Below are positions 9,272 through 18,781 of a stretch of 64,000 bases of DNA, one piece after another. Both the position numbers and the translations under genes were made by a program. The DNA comes from Pelagomonas calceolata (Eukaryota; Sar; Pelagophyceae; Pelagomonadales; Pelagomonadaceae). The stretch covers positions 558,001 to 622,000 of the forward strand of contig CAKKNE010000005.1 of the NCBI GenBank assembly GCA_918797485.1, read 5' to 3'. The stretch's first letter is position 1, and each line of letters begins with the position of its first letter. The notes under the pieces were generated by a model that ran no database searches, was not told the origin of the DNA, and worked only from the letters and a program-made list of their open reading frames with translations.

Positions 9272-10354
9272 ATGAGGCGTGTCGTCCGCCTCAGCAACTT
9301 CAGGGGCCGCCGGCACAGCACCGCCGCTGCAACCCAAGCCTCTCAGCTAGACGTGCTCATCAGGGAGCGCGCGACGGATGGGGCCATATGCAAGGACACG
9401 GGCCTGACGTACGCAGCCAAGTACGACTGCTCATTATTAGATGGTGCCACGGTCCTAGATGAAGCGACGGGCTGGGGACTACGAGTACCCAATTGTGACC
9501 TCACGAAGGCCGCACAATTCACGAAGGACGACGTCCAAGCTATAAAACGTGTCATTCAGGACGTGAGAGGCATCCTCACTTTTCCCAATCAGCAGGACCT
9601 CCACCCGAAGGACCACGTCGCGTTTGCGGCCCACTTCGGAACACCAGAAAAGCACATGGTGGCGAACGGGCTGCCGGACCACCCCGAGATCTTAGAAATT
9701 GTCAGAGAAAAAGACGCTCAAATAGTCTTCGGCGAGGAGTGGCACAGCGACCACAGCTTCCAGCCGTTACCTGCCTCCTACTCTTTTTTGAGAGCGACGG
9801 CGCAGGTGACGCCCTACGGTACAAATAACACGGAGTTCGCGCACTGCGAGGCTGCTTGGGATGCATACTCCGATACGATGAAACAACTACTCCTGCCTTT
9901 AGATGCCTACCATTCGGCAGGAAAAGCCTACGGCGACGGCGCCAAGTACGGCAAGACCACGCCGAACTCTAGGGAGGCGATGCTCGAAACCAGTTCTATG
10001 ACTTTCGCAGTAGAAAAGGAAGAGGAAATTATTCCTGATTGTATTCATCCCGTCGTCGTGCGCCACCCGGAGACCGGTAGAGATGCCGTCTTCATCTCCG
10101 AGACCTTTACCAATGGCATCGTGGGCATGACGGCGCGCGAGGGCCTCGAGATGACGCGCCTGATCCAGAACCACGTCACGCAGCCGCAATTTCGCGTCCA
10201 GGTGGCCTATGAACCTCATCAATTAGCGATGTGGGACAACCGCTCGCTGATCCATCGAGGCTTGCAAGATGATACGAGCGCGAAGCGTGTGATACAAAGA
10301 GCCTCGGTGTCGATGGCGGCGCCGCCCGTGGCGACGCGGGACTTCCTCCTCTAA
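9272..10354 (+). CDS. TauD/TfdA-family dioxygenase
   Basis: A 360-residue protein of the taurine/alpha-ketoglutarate dioxygenase family, iron(II) and 2-oxoglutarate dependent. The metal-binding HxD is in EEWHSDHSFQ (H158, D160), the distal histidine in NRSLIHRG (about 328), followed by arginines suited to bind the cosubstrate. The string YSFLRATAQVTPYGTNNTEF is the family's GDT region, here with an asparagine run. The first 23 residues are basic and hydrophobic without acids (MRRVVRLSNFRGRRHSTAAA), which suggests mitochondrial or plastid import. It may release sulfite from taurine or open other small acids; the substrate is unknown. Confidence 0.88.
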   Translation: MRRVVRLSNFRGRRHSTAAATQASQLDVLIRERATDGAICKDTGLTYAAKYDCSLLDGATVLDEATGWGLRVPNCDLTKAAQFTKDDVQAIKRVIQDVRGILTFPNQQDLHPKDHVAFAAHFGTPEKHMVANGLPDHPEILEIVREKDAQIVFGEEWHSDHSFQPLPASYSFLRATAQVTPYGTNNTEFAHCEAAWDAYSDTMKQLLLPLDAYHSAGKAYGDGAKYGKTTPNSREAMLETSSMTFAVEKEEEIIPDCIHPVVVRHPETGRDAVFISETFTNGIVGMTAREGLEMTRLIQNHVTQPQFRVQVAYEPHQLAMWDNRSLIHRGLQDDTSAKRVIQRASVSMAAPPVATRDFLL

Positions 10355-10390
10355 GACCCCCCTTTTAAGATTCGCTCCGACTTACTCCAT

Positions 10391-11035
10391 CTATTTCACG
10401 GCCTTTTGGACCTTCTCCAGCTGCGCGGCGACGGCGTCCTTCGCGTTCGAGGCGGCGACGGCGGCCCCGCGCGCCTCCCAGCCCACCTTGGCGCCGACGA
10501 GCCCTCCGAGGACGGCGCCAATACCGGCGGTCTGGAACGTCGCCTTGATACCCGCAAACGGCCCGGCCGGCTCGGCCAGTTCGCCCAGGTCCGGGACCGC
10601 CCCGGGCAGCGACACCTTCGGCAGGTCGACCTTCTCGGGCAGCACGGACTGGACCTCGGGGGGAAGCGCGGCTTTCGCTTCTTTGATCGGCTTCAAAACG
10701 GCACCGACGGCGTTCGCCTTGGTAGTTTCGACCTGTTCCAAGGCACTGGCTTTGGCCTGCGCCACGCTGTCGACGGCCGCCTCCTTCGCATCCAACACAG
10801 AGTCCTTGGCGTCCAATACCGAATCTCTCGCATCCAAGACCGAGTCCTTGAGCGAGTCGAAGTCGAAGGCGAGGAGGTGCGTGCCGGAGAAGTCAAACGC
10901 CAGCAGGTGCGTGCCGAGCTCGTTTAAAATTGAGGCAGCGCAGGTCGTGGGCGTGCGCCGCCGCGCTGGCGCCGCGTGGAAGCCCGCGGTCATCCCGCAT
11001 GAGATCAAAAGCAGGGCAGCTCTGGCTTGGCGCAT
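10391..11035 (-). CDS. Plastid-type coiled protein with short tandem repeats
   Basis: A 214-residue protein with no family I can name. A signal peptide (MRQARAALLLISCGMTA) is followed by GFHAAPARRR, resembling the ASAFAP junction of stramenopile plastid presequences. Two internal repeats are plain: GTHLLAFDF twice in tandem, then DSVLDA(K/R) units of seven residues (SLKDSVLDARDSVLDAKD...), continuing as a probable amphipathic helix through VDSVAQAKASALEQVETTKAN. The C-terminal part has one glycine-rich hydrophobic segment (GIGAVLGGLVGAKVGWEARG). A structural or membrane-associated plastid protein is a fair guess. Confidence 0.65.
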   Translation of the reverse strand: MRQARAALLLISCGMTAGFHAAPARRRTPTTCAASILNELGTHLLAFDFSGTHLLAFDFDSLKDSVLDARDSVLDAKDSVLDAKEAAVDSVAQAKASALEQVETTKANAVGAVLKPIKEAKAALPPEVQSVLPEKVDLPKVSLPGAVPDLGELAEPAGPFAGIKATFQTAGIGAVLGGLVGAKVGWEARGAAVAASNAKDAVAAQLEKVQKAVK

Positions 11036-11418
11036 GGTTTTACAGCCGTGGGATGCGCGACCTCGCGAGCAAGCGATGCTGGCGGGTAGAGAGGCTGCAA
11101 ACGAAGGCGTGCGCGGCTCACAACTCTCCGGCCTGCTGCCTGGCGCGAGAACAGCGCGCTTTTGTTCTAAGATTCCAGCTTATCTCGCGGGTTTCCAAGG
11201 CTGATGGACAAAGGCATAGCATGCGGAGAATAAAGCCACCACTCGCCTTCTCCCGGTGTTTCGGTACCTGTGGACCTGCGAGTCTCCTGCCCGGCGGCGC
11301 CGCGTCGTTGCCGCGCGGTCGGCCGTCACGGCGCTTCCTGGTAGCACTAGTACGCGTGGGCGCGTCCACGCGTCTATCCGGAGCAGCGAAGGGCCGCAGA
11401 CGTTCATCTCATTTTCAG

Positions 11419-11441
11419 GCTAGCGGCTGAGAGACACTAGC
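11419..11441 (-). promoter_or_regulatory. Recurrent bidirectional-promoter motif, copy 4
   Basis: In minus orientation: GCTAGTGTCTCTC, three bases, CGCTAGC. It lies in the 632-bp gap between divergent starts at 11035 and 11668. Nothing else is recognised in that gap. Confidence 0.6.
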
Positions 11442-11667
11442 AATCACTTTGCGGCTTGCTACTCGATCGGCTTGCTCGCCTCGATCGAAGCTTACTGCTC
11501 CCCCGAACATAGCGCTACAGCTCGCGGACGCATCAATCTTTCAAGCGCACGGCTCGAAGGTGTCGCCGGACGCCACGCAGCGACGCCCTTGCTTATTCGG
11601 CTGGCAAGCAAAGCACGCCGCGCGAAGACGCCGCCGCCGCGACCCACAATAACCAACGACAGCGGCC

Positions 11668-12618
11668 ATGGAGCACCGCCCGCCAATACCGCCAGTGCCA
11701 CAGCCCGTCGCGCCTCCACTCCAAAGGCCCTACGAGCCGCCGCCCTTGCTGGGGAACCCGTACGACACGTTCAATGGCCTGACTGCAGCGGTGGCCGCGC
11801 AGATGCCCGTCCAGCCGCCCATGGCCATCCAGACGGCCCTCCCACCACTCGGCGGCGTGCCCCAACAACCTGTACAACTCAAGCGGCCGGCCCCTGAAAG
11901 TACCCAGAAGAAGAAGAGGGTCAGGAGGCACTGGGACGAGTGCACGAATTGTGACTCGAAGCACGGCATGCGGTACGGGAGAGTCGTGAATCGACAAATA
12001 CAGTACCTGGGGTGTGACCGCTGCAAGGGCGATTATTTTGCGACCCATGGTGTCAAGCTCAAGGATTTGACGAGGGTCTGTGAATGTGGAAGTGGCAAGG
12101 ATCGGAGGTACGGCCCGAAAGGGGGCACGGCCGTCGCGTGCGTCGAGTGCAAGGACCAGAAAGTCTCCCAAGACGGGCAGCCTTTGATAAACCTGAGACC
12201 GTCCACGGGCCAATGTTCCTGCGGCTCGGGCAAGGTCAAAAGGTTCGGCTACCCTCCGACCCAGGTTGACCAAGGTAGGAAAGGTCCAAGCGCGAGGACG
12301 AACTGCATCGACTGCAAGACCGAAGGCATGGTCAATTTATCACTGAGTAAAAAGCCCGAGGAGTCCTGGGGCGGCAAGTGTTCGTGTGGTAGCGGGAAGG
12401 TGCGGCGGTTTGGTCTTAAAGGTGGCCCTCGCACGGCGTGCATCAACTGCAAATCGGACGCGATGATTAATCTGACCACCAAAATCTGTACGTGTGGTTC
12501 GGACCGGCAGGTGCGCTTCGGGAGACCTGGTGGGAAACCGGAAAAGTGTTCCCAATGTAAGAGTGAGGGCATGGTCGACCTCACGAAGAAGAAGGACGAG
12601 GATCCCGCGCTCGGGTAA
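11668..12618 (+). CDS. EsV-1-7-like cysteine-repeat protein
   Basis: A 316-residue protein. The first 85 residues are Pro/Gln-rich and end in a basic patch (QKKKRVRRHW). Then come five Cys repeats, best seen as CxCGSGKxRRFG...GG...CxxCKxxxMxxL: the last three read CSCGSGKVKRFG, CSCGSGKVRRFGLKGG and CTCGSDRQVRFGRPGGKPEK, each followed by CxxCKxxG/AM(V/I)(N/D)L. This matches the EsV-1-7 motif of brown algal IMMEDIATE UPRIGHT and Ectocarpus-virus proteins, except that the usual histidine of HKxxGM is cysteine here. Zinc binding is likely. The function of this family is not known biochemically; in brown algae one member controls early development. Confidence 0.75.
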   Translation: MEHRPPIPPVPQPVAPPLQRPYEPPPLLGNPYDTFNGLTAAVAAQMPVQPPMAIQTALPPLGGVPQQPVQLKRPAPESTQKKKRVRRHWDECTNCDSKHGMRYGRVVNRQIQYLGCDRCKGDYFATHGVKLKDLTRVCECGSGKDRRYGPKGGTAVACVECKDQKVSQDGQPLINLRPSTGQCSCGSGKVKRFGYPPTQVDQGRKGPSARTNCIDCKTEGMVNLSLSKKPEESWGGKCSCGSGKVRRFGLKGGPRTACINCKSDAMINLTTKICTCGSDRQVRFGRPGGKPEKCSQCKSEGMVDLTKKKDEDPALG

Positions 12619-12821
12619 TTTTACACATAGATATACTTAGTTGCGTCGATGGCGTGCCCCCCCACGCCGTCGCCGCATGCTGGTGGCTGCGCGCTCGGGT
12701 AATCACATAGTATACTTAGTATCGCGCCGTCGCGGCGATGGCCACGCCGTCGAGGCGGCGCGCGGTCGCGGCGAGGCGTGCTGGTGGCTTCTCCACGGCC
12801 TCCACGCTGCCGCGGAGGCGC
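12619..12821. other. Convergent spacer with inverted copies of the core repeat
   Basis: Between the stop codons at 12618 and 12822. It holds GTTGCGTCGATGGCGTG (12640-12656), CCCACGCCGTCGCCGC, and a GCGCCGTCGCGGCGATGGCC stretch, versions of the core seen in introns. It also has two ATATACTTAG/GTATACTTAG strings. No gene is seen. Confidence 0.55.
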
Positions 12822-14461
12822 CTAGAACGCCTCGCCCCGGAAGAAGCGCGCGATGAAGGCTAGAGCGGCTTCCGGTTGGAACGTCGGGACCATGTGGCCC
12901 GCCAGGCGGATCGTGAGGAAGGATGCATCCGGGCCCTTCGATGGAAACGTCTTGCCCGGGACGCTGTACGTCGTCACGTAGCCGGCCGGCGCCTTCTGCG
13001 AGCCTCTCTCGGCGTACCACGGCTGCCACGGTGCTTTTTCCACCAACGAACCGGCAGTCTCCAGATTTGTGACGAGCTCCTCGTTTCCTTTGTAGGGGAC
13101 GCATAAATCGGCGTCGCCGTTGTAGATGAGCACGCGCATGTGCTGCACGAGGTGGGGCCAGAGGAGCTGCGACGCGGGGCCGGATTGCTTGTACTTGAAC
13201 CCGCTTCCCGGGCCCTTGAGGTGGAGCGCTGCCTGCACGTCCGCCCGCGTGAAGTAGCCGTCGAGGGCGCTGTCGGAGCTGCAGTCCCAGGGGTAGCCTC
13301 CATTGACATCAAAAGCCGCTTCGAACGCGGCGTCGAGCTCCAAGCGACTCAGGTGCATGCGGCCGCGGTGGAACGCCCGCACGGCGCGCTGCGAGACGTG
13401 GGGATTCGTCGCGTGCCAGGCGTCGGCGAGCGGGCCTGTGTGGAAATCAAATTTCAGGCGCGCCACGCCATCGACGCGACTGTGCCCATTACTACACCTG
13501 AAAAAATCGAACCCACGGTTGATTTTCCACACAGCAAGGGACAGTCGTCGTAGATGTCGTAGATGTTGAACGGCCCCACAGCGTCCTCGGCTTGATCTAA
13601 CAACGTATTGCAGGCCGCCGACGCCCCGGCCACGGGTAACGAGTCGTCGTCGTCGTCGCCCTCCGCAATGGCGTCCCAGTCGCAGGTGGCCTGGATCTTG
13701 GTGTAGAGCTTGTCGGGAAGCATCCCCTTGCCGTAATATATGTCTATGTCGTTGCGCTCGGCGTTCGGCCCGTTGCACTGGACGCTAGTTTGGGTGCCGC
13801 CCCAACAACCATTTCCCACAGCTAATCCCGTGATCTTGAAACTATATGAAGACTGCAGCACGTGGTAGGCGATGTTCGGCACGTACTGGCCGGCGTAGCT
13901 CTCGCCCGTCAGATACAACTCACTGGACTTGTACTCGGGGAACTTCTCGAGGAAGGCCTCGATCGTGTGGGCGTAGGCCACCGCTTGAGTGACATCCGTC
14001 CACTTGCAGGCGTCCTGTTTCTTCCCGTCAATGAAACACGTCGAGTAGCCCGTCTGGGCGCCCGCGATCGTGGAGCCGGCCGGGCTCTCGAGGTACAACA
14101 TGTGCGCCGCCTGGTTCCAGGCGTTCTTCTCGTTGTAGACCGGGCCCTGGGCCATCAACTGGAACGGGCCCATCTCCGTCCAGGCCCCAAACACGGCCGA
14201 GCCGCCGGGCCCGCCTTGATGCCAGAGCGCGAGCGGGCAGTCCTTCGCACGGCAGGTGTGGAGCTCGTAGTGGATCGAGAGCGAATCGTAGCCCGTCGAG
14301 GCTTTTGGCACGTCGACGTCGAGGTAGCCGCTGTAGACGTCGAAGCCGAGGCCCTGCTGGAATTGCTCTTCGAAGCCCGGGATCGACGTGACGCGGTCGT
14401 CTTCTTTTGTTGCGGCCCAGGCAGTGCTCAGTGCCAGCAGAAGGGCGGCGGCGCGCGCCAT
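12822..14461 (-). CDS. Serine carboxypeptidase (S10 family)
   Basis: Exons 14461-13543 and 13435-12822 join to 510 residues. The N-terminus MARAAALLLALSTAWAA is a signal peptide, so the enzyme is secreted or vacuolar. The triad is complete: S188 in LYLTGESYAGQYVP, D414 in IYNGDADLCVPY, H487 in RLAGHMVPTFQP. The oxyanion segment reads LWHQGGPGGSAVFG rather than the more usual LWLNGGPGCSS, and its cysteine is lost. Removing the intron restores YDDCP|LADAWHATNPHVSQRAV, a smooth join. It trims C-terminal residues from peptides at acid pH. Divergent from COQ4 with a 253-bp gap that has no copy of the promoter motif. Confidence 0.92.
13436..13542 (-). mobile_element. Introner element forming the carboxypeptidase intron
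   Basis: A 107-bp intron. Sense-strand ends are CTGTGTGGAAAATCAACCG and TTTGATTTCCACACAG, an inverted repeat; the CAG acceptor is the last triplet of the element. The GT donor lies in the adjoining 8 bases (GTCCCTTG), whose partner after the element is GCCCGCTC, a weak 4/8 duplication. The body carries CCACGCCATCGACGCGAC on the plus strand at 13463-13480. Confidence 0.85.
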
Positions 14462-14714
14462 CGTTGACCGCGCAGCGAGCAGAGATCAGTGAGTGTGTTT
14501 CAGGCACGTGCGTTGCACAAGTCAAGCGCTGCGGATTGTCTCGCGGCGCCAGCACCGTATTTCAGGCTGTGGCACAGGAGAGCAGCGCGAGGCCTCCCAA
14601 GCAAAAAAGCTACGCGACGCCTCCGGCAACGCAAAGGCTTGGTCAAGCAGACCGCCTGGGGTGCGCAGCGATCCGCAAGAGCAATAATTTGTCACCGCGG
14701 ACGCACAGCGCACG

Positions 14715-15503
14715 ATGCGACAAGCCCGGAGAGCTGTAGCAGCCCTCACCCGGCGCCAGCCGGCGCGCCCGCTCTTCACCGATCGCAAGTCGCTCTACCG
14801 GGGCCACCTGCCCACGAACCCGCTCCAGAAGCTCGCGGCGACGGCCATCTCCGCGGCGAAAGCGCTGAAAGACCCTCGGCGCGCCGACATGGTGGGAGTG
14901 TTGGGCGAGGCGACGGGGCGCGTTGCGCTCGAGAAGATCCGGAGTGACCTGAAGACGACGCGGGAAGGGAGGTTGATTCTTTCTGAGAGACCCGTGGTCG
15001 ACTCCACCACCATTAATGGCGACGAATTGCGGCAATTAGATGAAAACACCTTCGGCCACGCCTACGGGCGGTTCCTGGAGAGGTATGGTTTTGATCCTGA
15101 TGACAGAACTCCGGTAGCGTTGGTCGACGACGAGGAGCTCGCTTATGTGTTGCTGAGGTACAGGCAAGTGCACGATTTCTGGCACGTGCTCTTTGGCCTG
15201 CCGCCCACCGTGCATGGGGAGTTGGTCCTGAAGTGGTTCGAGCTCGTGCATACCGGTTTACCTGTGGCGGCGTTCTCGGCGCTGTTCGGGCCTTTGCGCC
15301 TGTCCTCGAAGCAACGAAGGCGGCTATACGATGCACACGTCCCCTGGGCTACCCGTCAAGGTCGGGCGTGCACGCAGTCGTTGTTAGCTGTCTACTACGA
15401 GAAATGTTTTGATGAGGACATGGATTTGTTAAGGAAGCGGCTCGGCGTGACCGTGGCGCCGCCGCTCGGGACGTCGTCGCCCAAGTCGGCGTCGTCGGCG
15501 TAA
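14715..15503 (+). CDS. COQ4: COQ4 ubiquinone biosynthesis protein
   Basis: A 262-residue protein. COQ4 works in the mitochondrial coenzyme Q complex and is needed for removal of the C1 carboxyl group and hydroxylation of the ring. The family's metal motif HDxxH-x11-E is intact: QVHDFWHVLFGLPPTVHGE with H153, D154, H157 and E169. Upstream, YRGHLPTNPLQKLAATAIS and DMVGVLGEATG are also typical. The first 20 residues are basic (MRQARRAVAALTRRQPARP), as for mitochondrial import. The last 15 are a Ser/Pro tail. Length is normal for the family. Confidence 0.95.
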   Translation: MRQARRAVAALTRRQPARPLFTDRKSLYRGHLPTNPLQKLAATAISAAKALKDPRRADMVGVLGEATGRVALEKIRSDLKTTREGRLILSERPVVDSTTINGDELRQLDENTFGHAYGRFLERYGFDPDDRTPVALVDDEELAYVLLRYRQVHDFWHVLFGLPPTVHGELVLKWFELVHTGLPVAAFSALFGPLRLSSKQRRRLYDAHVPWATRQGRACTQSLLAVYYEKCFDEDMDLLRKRLGVTVAPPLGTSSPKSASSA

Positions 15504-15580
15504 GGAATGTGTGTGTACCTTTTGATAGGCGGGCAGTCGCTCATTCCCCCGGGTACTAGTCTATCCGGGTCACAAAACAC

Positions 15581-16310
15581 CTAACAACCCGCCAGCCCCC
15601 GCGTCTCGGCAACCGCGCGCCGCGCCAACGCCACAAGCGTCGTCCCATACCTCACGACGCGCGGCGGCGCCGTCGGATAGTTCGGATCATCGTCATAGCG
15701 GTCCATGTCTAAACCGCGCACGTTCTCCTGGACGTAGGCGTACACCCTACCTTTTTCGACGACGAGCCCGTCAAAGGGCTGGTGGAACGTGCGGCCCGCG
15801 CCGGCGTTCCCCGCATGTGTTACATCCAGAAATTTCGAGAAGTGCACGCCGTCGCACGAGAACGCCGCCACGATCGCATGCCGACCAGGTGATGACAGCG
15901 GGAAGAGGCCCAGCAGGTAACCGGCCACAGCGTTGACGGCGCCAAAATACAAGTTTTCAAATGAACGACCACCAACAAAACCCTCGACCTCGATGAGGCG
16001 GAAGGGGCCCCATCCTTTTGTACCGGGGTCGCCTCGATGCAAGGCCACCTGGACGTGCCTCCCACCAAACCGGCCCCGTTTATTGGACACACCATTCGCG
16101 TTCGCGCGGGCGTAGAGCAAATAGGCGCCGTCTCCTCTTCTCGCGACGGAGAATCTTCCATCAAACTCGCAGCGCGGCGCGTGCGTCTTTCTTCGCGTCG
16201 TCTCGCTTTCGCTTTCGAGTCGCTGGCGGATCGGACAGGCAGTGCATGCACGTCCGCGGCCTCGAGGTCTTCGGGACGATCCTGCCGCCGTGGCGGCTCT
16301 GACTCGGTCT
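15581..16310 (-). CDS. Beta-propeller-like protein, 5' end unresolved
   Basis: The frame is open from a stop near 16310 to 15581, but has no ATG; the clearly protein-like part begins near 16160 (CEFDGRFSVARRGDGAYLLY) and runs to RGLAGC. The pattern of short aromatic strands (GRHVQVALHRG, LLGLFPLSSP, AFSCDGVHFSKF, RVYAYVQENV) recalls five-bladed propellers of glycosidase type, but I cannot name the family. A short ATG frame (from about 16246) runs alongside and ends just as the good frame becomes protein-like, so a missed intron or a frame error near 16160 is possible. Bounds of the 5' part are approximate. Confidence 0.5.
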
Positions 16311-16351
16311 CACGCCGTCCGTTGGGTAAGGATTACTAGGAGCCGGCCAGA

Positions 16352-16375
16352 GCTAGCGGCTTGTAAGACACTAGC
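16352..16375 (-). promoter_or_regulatory. Recurrent bidirectional-promoter motif, copy 5
   Basis: In minus orientation: GCTAGTGTCTTAC, four bases, CGCTAGC, an almost perfect consensus. It is between the propeller-like gene and CLN3 (start 16558). A CCAGCAAGCCAGCAAAAAAA stretch follows. Confidence 0.65.
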
Positions 16376-16557
16376 AAGCCAAGCCAGCAAGCCAGCAAAA
16401 AAACCGCATAAGCTCTCGAATTACCGCGCTAGACCTCGCTCTAGGCGTAAACGCTGACGACTTATTCCAGCACGCCTTGAATTTCGTAGCAAAATCCATC
16501 GCTGCGGCGAGCAGCACGCACTACATTGCCATTGGTGCTGGACAGCACACTCGCAAT

Positions 16558-17947
16558 ATGGCTGAGAGCACCCCAATCACGGAGAGCACCACCACGCCAG
16601 ACGACGAGACAGCCAACCCGCTACAGATTGAAAGTGTAGACGAAGAGTCGCGCGCCTCAGAGGACACGGCCGGGTCGCTGCTCGAAGCCGCGCAGGGCCG
16701 GCCCCTGAGGCTGCCGGTACGGGCGGGCGCACACCGACAGACTGCGAGGGCGCCGTACTGGTTCTGGCTCCTCGGCTTATTGAATAACGCGAGTTATGTC
16801 ATTATGATCGCGTCCGCGAAATCGATCGACGCCGGCGGCGTCGCGGTTGTGTACCTCGTGGCCATCGGGCCGGGTTTAGCCGTGAAGGCGTCCGCGCCGT
16901 ACTGGTTCGATCTCGTTCGATACGAGAAGCGGTTGTTGGTGGCGGCTCTGAGCATGGTCGGCGGCTTCCTCCTCGCCGGTTTGGGTGCGCGGAGGCCCCT
17001 GCAGTTACTAGGAGTGGCGCTGACGTCGTTCCAGTCGGCGCTCGGCGAAGCCACTCTATTAGCTTTGGCGGCGCGCCACGACGAAGGCTGCGTGAGCGCG
17101 TGGTCGTCGGGAACGGGCTTCGCGGGAATTGTGGGCTACGGCTGGGTCTGGTTATTTACAAGGGCGCTGCGCTTCTCGATGGCGGCGTGTCAATCAGTGG
17201 CCGCGCTGTCGTTGCCGCTGTTGTATGTCTTGGCTTCCAGACGAGTTACGGGCGCCGACGAGATCCGGCCGAAGCGGCTCGGCTCGTTCTGGGAGCGGAC
17301 GAGGTTTGGGTTAAAACTCTGGCCGACGACGGGGGCCCTGTTCCTCGTCTACTTCTCGGAGTACGCGCTGCAGTCCGGCGTGTGGGCGTCGATGGGCGTG
17401 CCTCAACCGACGAAGAAGCATAGGCAGGATTTCTACCTGTACGCGAATTGGTTATATCAAGTTGGGGTTTTGGTGTCGCGGAGCTCGGGGCCTCTCTTCC
17501 CGACGCCGCCGTCCAATGCGTGGCTCTGGGCCGCGAGCGGCCTGCAGGCCGTGTTTCTCTGCCTCTTCGCCGTCGATGCAGCAACAAGGTACTGGTACGC
17601 GTCGTCGATTCTCGTGATGTGCGTGCTGGTCGGGCTGCTCGGAGGCGGTGCGGACCCGTGTGGAAATCAAGGTTCACGGAAGCCCCACGCCATCGCCGCG
17701 ACGGCGTGGCGCTGGCTCCGACTCACTGGTCGATGCTCGCACAGGGGTCTACGTCCACGGGTTTCGGCGCTTATCTGTAGGACACGAGCCGGAGCTGGCG
17801 ATGCCCGTGGGCGCGCTGGCCGCGGATGCCGGAATTGTATTAGCCAACGTCATGGGGTTGTTCCTCCAGGCGTGCCTCTACGAGGTGAACGGGATCGACG
17901 GCGCGGCCGTGCCCTGGCGGTTGCCGGGCTGCCGCGAGCGGTGGTAA
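16558..17947 (+). CDS. CLN3: CLN3/battenin lysosomal membrane protein
   Basis: Exons 16558-17647 and 17745-17947 give 430 residues, close to the animal length of 438. An acidic Ser/Thr-rich head of about 60 residues precedes the membrane part. CLN3 hallmarks include FWLLGLLNNASYVIMIASAK, the first helix of the family, FLVYFSEYALQSGVW, and GLLGGG|VYVHGF at the exon junction (animal GLLGGAAYVNTF). About ten hydrophobic segments can be traced. CLN3 sits in lysosomal or vacuolar membranes and is linked to glycerophosphodiester export and pH control. The short C-terminal tail (PGCRERW) lacks an obvious sorting motif. Confidence 0.9.
17648..17744 (+). mobile_element. Introner element forming the CLN3 intron
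   Basis: A 97-bp intron. After an 8-base stretch with the GT donor (GTGCGGAC) comes CCGTGTGGAAATCAAGG, one intact end; the right end has decayed to GATGCTCGCACAG but keeps the acceptor. The base run after the acceptor (GGGTCTAC) matches the left stretch at 4 of 8. The middle holds CCACGCCATCGCCGCGAC (17685-17702) followed by its near inverse GGCGTGG. Confidence 0.8.
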
Positions 17948-17979
17948 TTGTATGTTCTGTGACATTTACTAGACCCTCC

Positions 17980-17995
17980 CCACGCCATCGCCGCA
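17980..17995 (+). repeat. Core repeat copy downstream of CLN3
   Basis: CCACGCCATCGCCGC within the spacer between the convergent stops at 17947 and 18028; same core as in the CLN3 intron 280 bp upstream. Confidence 0.7.
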
Positions 17996-18027
17996 AAGTG
18001 CATACATAAACTTACACGAAGGGAGAA

Positions 18028-18781
18028 TCAGACGACCTCGGCTAGCGCCAAATCCGCCAAGCCCGCGGCGTCAACATCCTTCGAGGCGACGCGGTAGAGG
18101 GTCGCAGGCACCGGGCGCCGGCGCTGCGACGCGTAGAGCAACCCGAGCACGAAGCCGACGCCCATGCCCCCGGCCATGACGACGGCCGCGCCGGCGAGGA
18201 GGCACGGCAGGACGTCGTCGCGCTCCTCGACGACGTAGGTCTCCCTCTCGGTCTGAGGCTCGGGCGCATCGCGCGACTCGCGCCACGTCGCCGTCATACC
18301 CTGGGCAAGACGCAGAAAGTACGTGTCGCCGCGCGCGACCTTGTACTCGAGGTCCGGGACGCGGAGTACCGCTGCCGGCGGCGCGTCGTCGACGGCGGCC
18401 CGCTCGGTCTCGCCGCCGACGAGCCCCTTGACGAACTTGAAGAGGCCGCCGAGGCCGAACTCGTCGCCAAACTCGTCGTAGTCCTCAGCGGCCGACTCGG
18501 CGGGCGCCGCCGCGACTTTTTTGGCCAGGTAGGCCGCCTCCAGGGCATTGTACTGGGCCTCCCAGTCGCCGGCCGCGGGCGCCGCGGGTGCCGCGACGGC
18601 GACGCGCTCCTCGACCGGCGCCTCGGCGGCCGCGGGCTCCTTGGGCGCCTCGGCCTTCGACGGCCGCGGCCGCGGCGCGCTGGTCGCGCTCGAGGTCGAC
18701 GGGCGCCGCGGCGGCCTGATCGGGCGCCGCGACCGCGAGAGCGGCCACGCCCGCGAGGGCTATCATTAAGAGGCGCGACAT
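18028..18781 (-). CDS. Secreted or organellar single-pass membrane protein with a frame break
   Basis: Two overlapping frames seem to form one gene. From ATG at 18781 comes a clean signal peptide (MSRLLMIALAGVAALAVAAP), but after about 45 residues that frame turns to Gly/Arg-rich filler. In the +1 frame, from about 18660 to the stop at 18028, the text is protein-like (EAPKEPAAAEAPVEERVAVA, DWEAQYNALEAAYLAKKVAA, FGLGGLFKFVKGLVGG) and ends in one membrane helix (LLAGAAVVMAGGMGVGFVLG). The second frame has no ATG before 18297. A one-base error, a frameshift or a very small intron near 18640-18665 would join them. No family recognised. Confidence 0.5.

Noticed and set aside
16477-16557. Longer N-terminus of CLN3 from 16477
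   Set aside because: The codon at 16477 is TTG; the first in-frame ATG is 16558.
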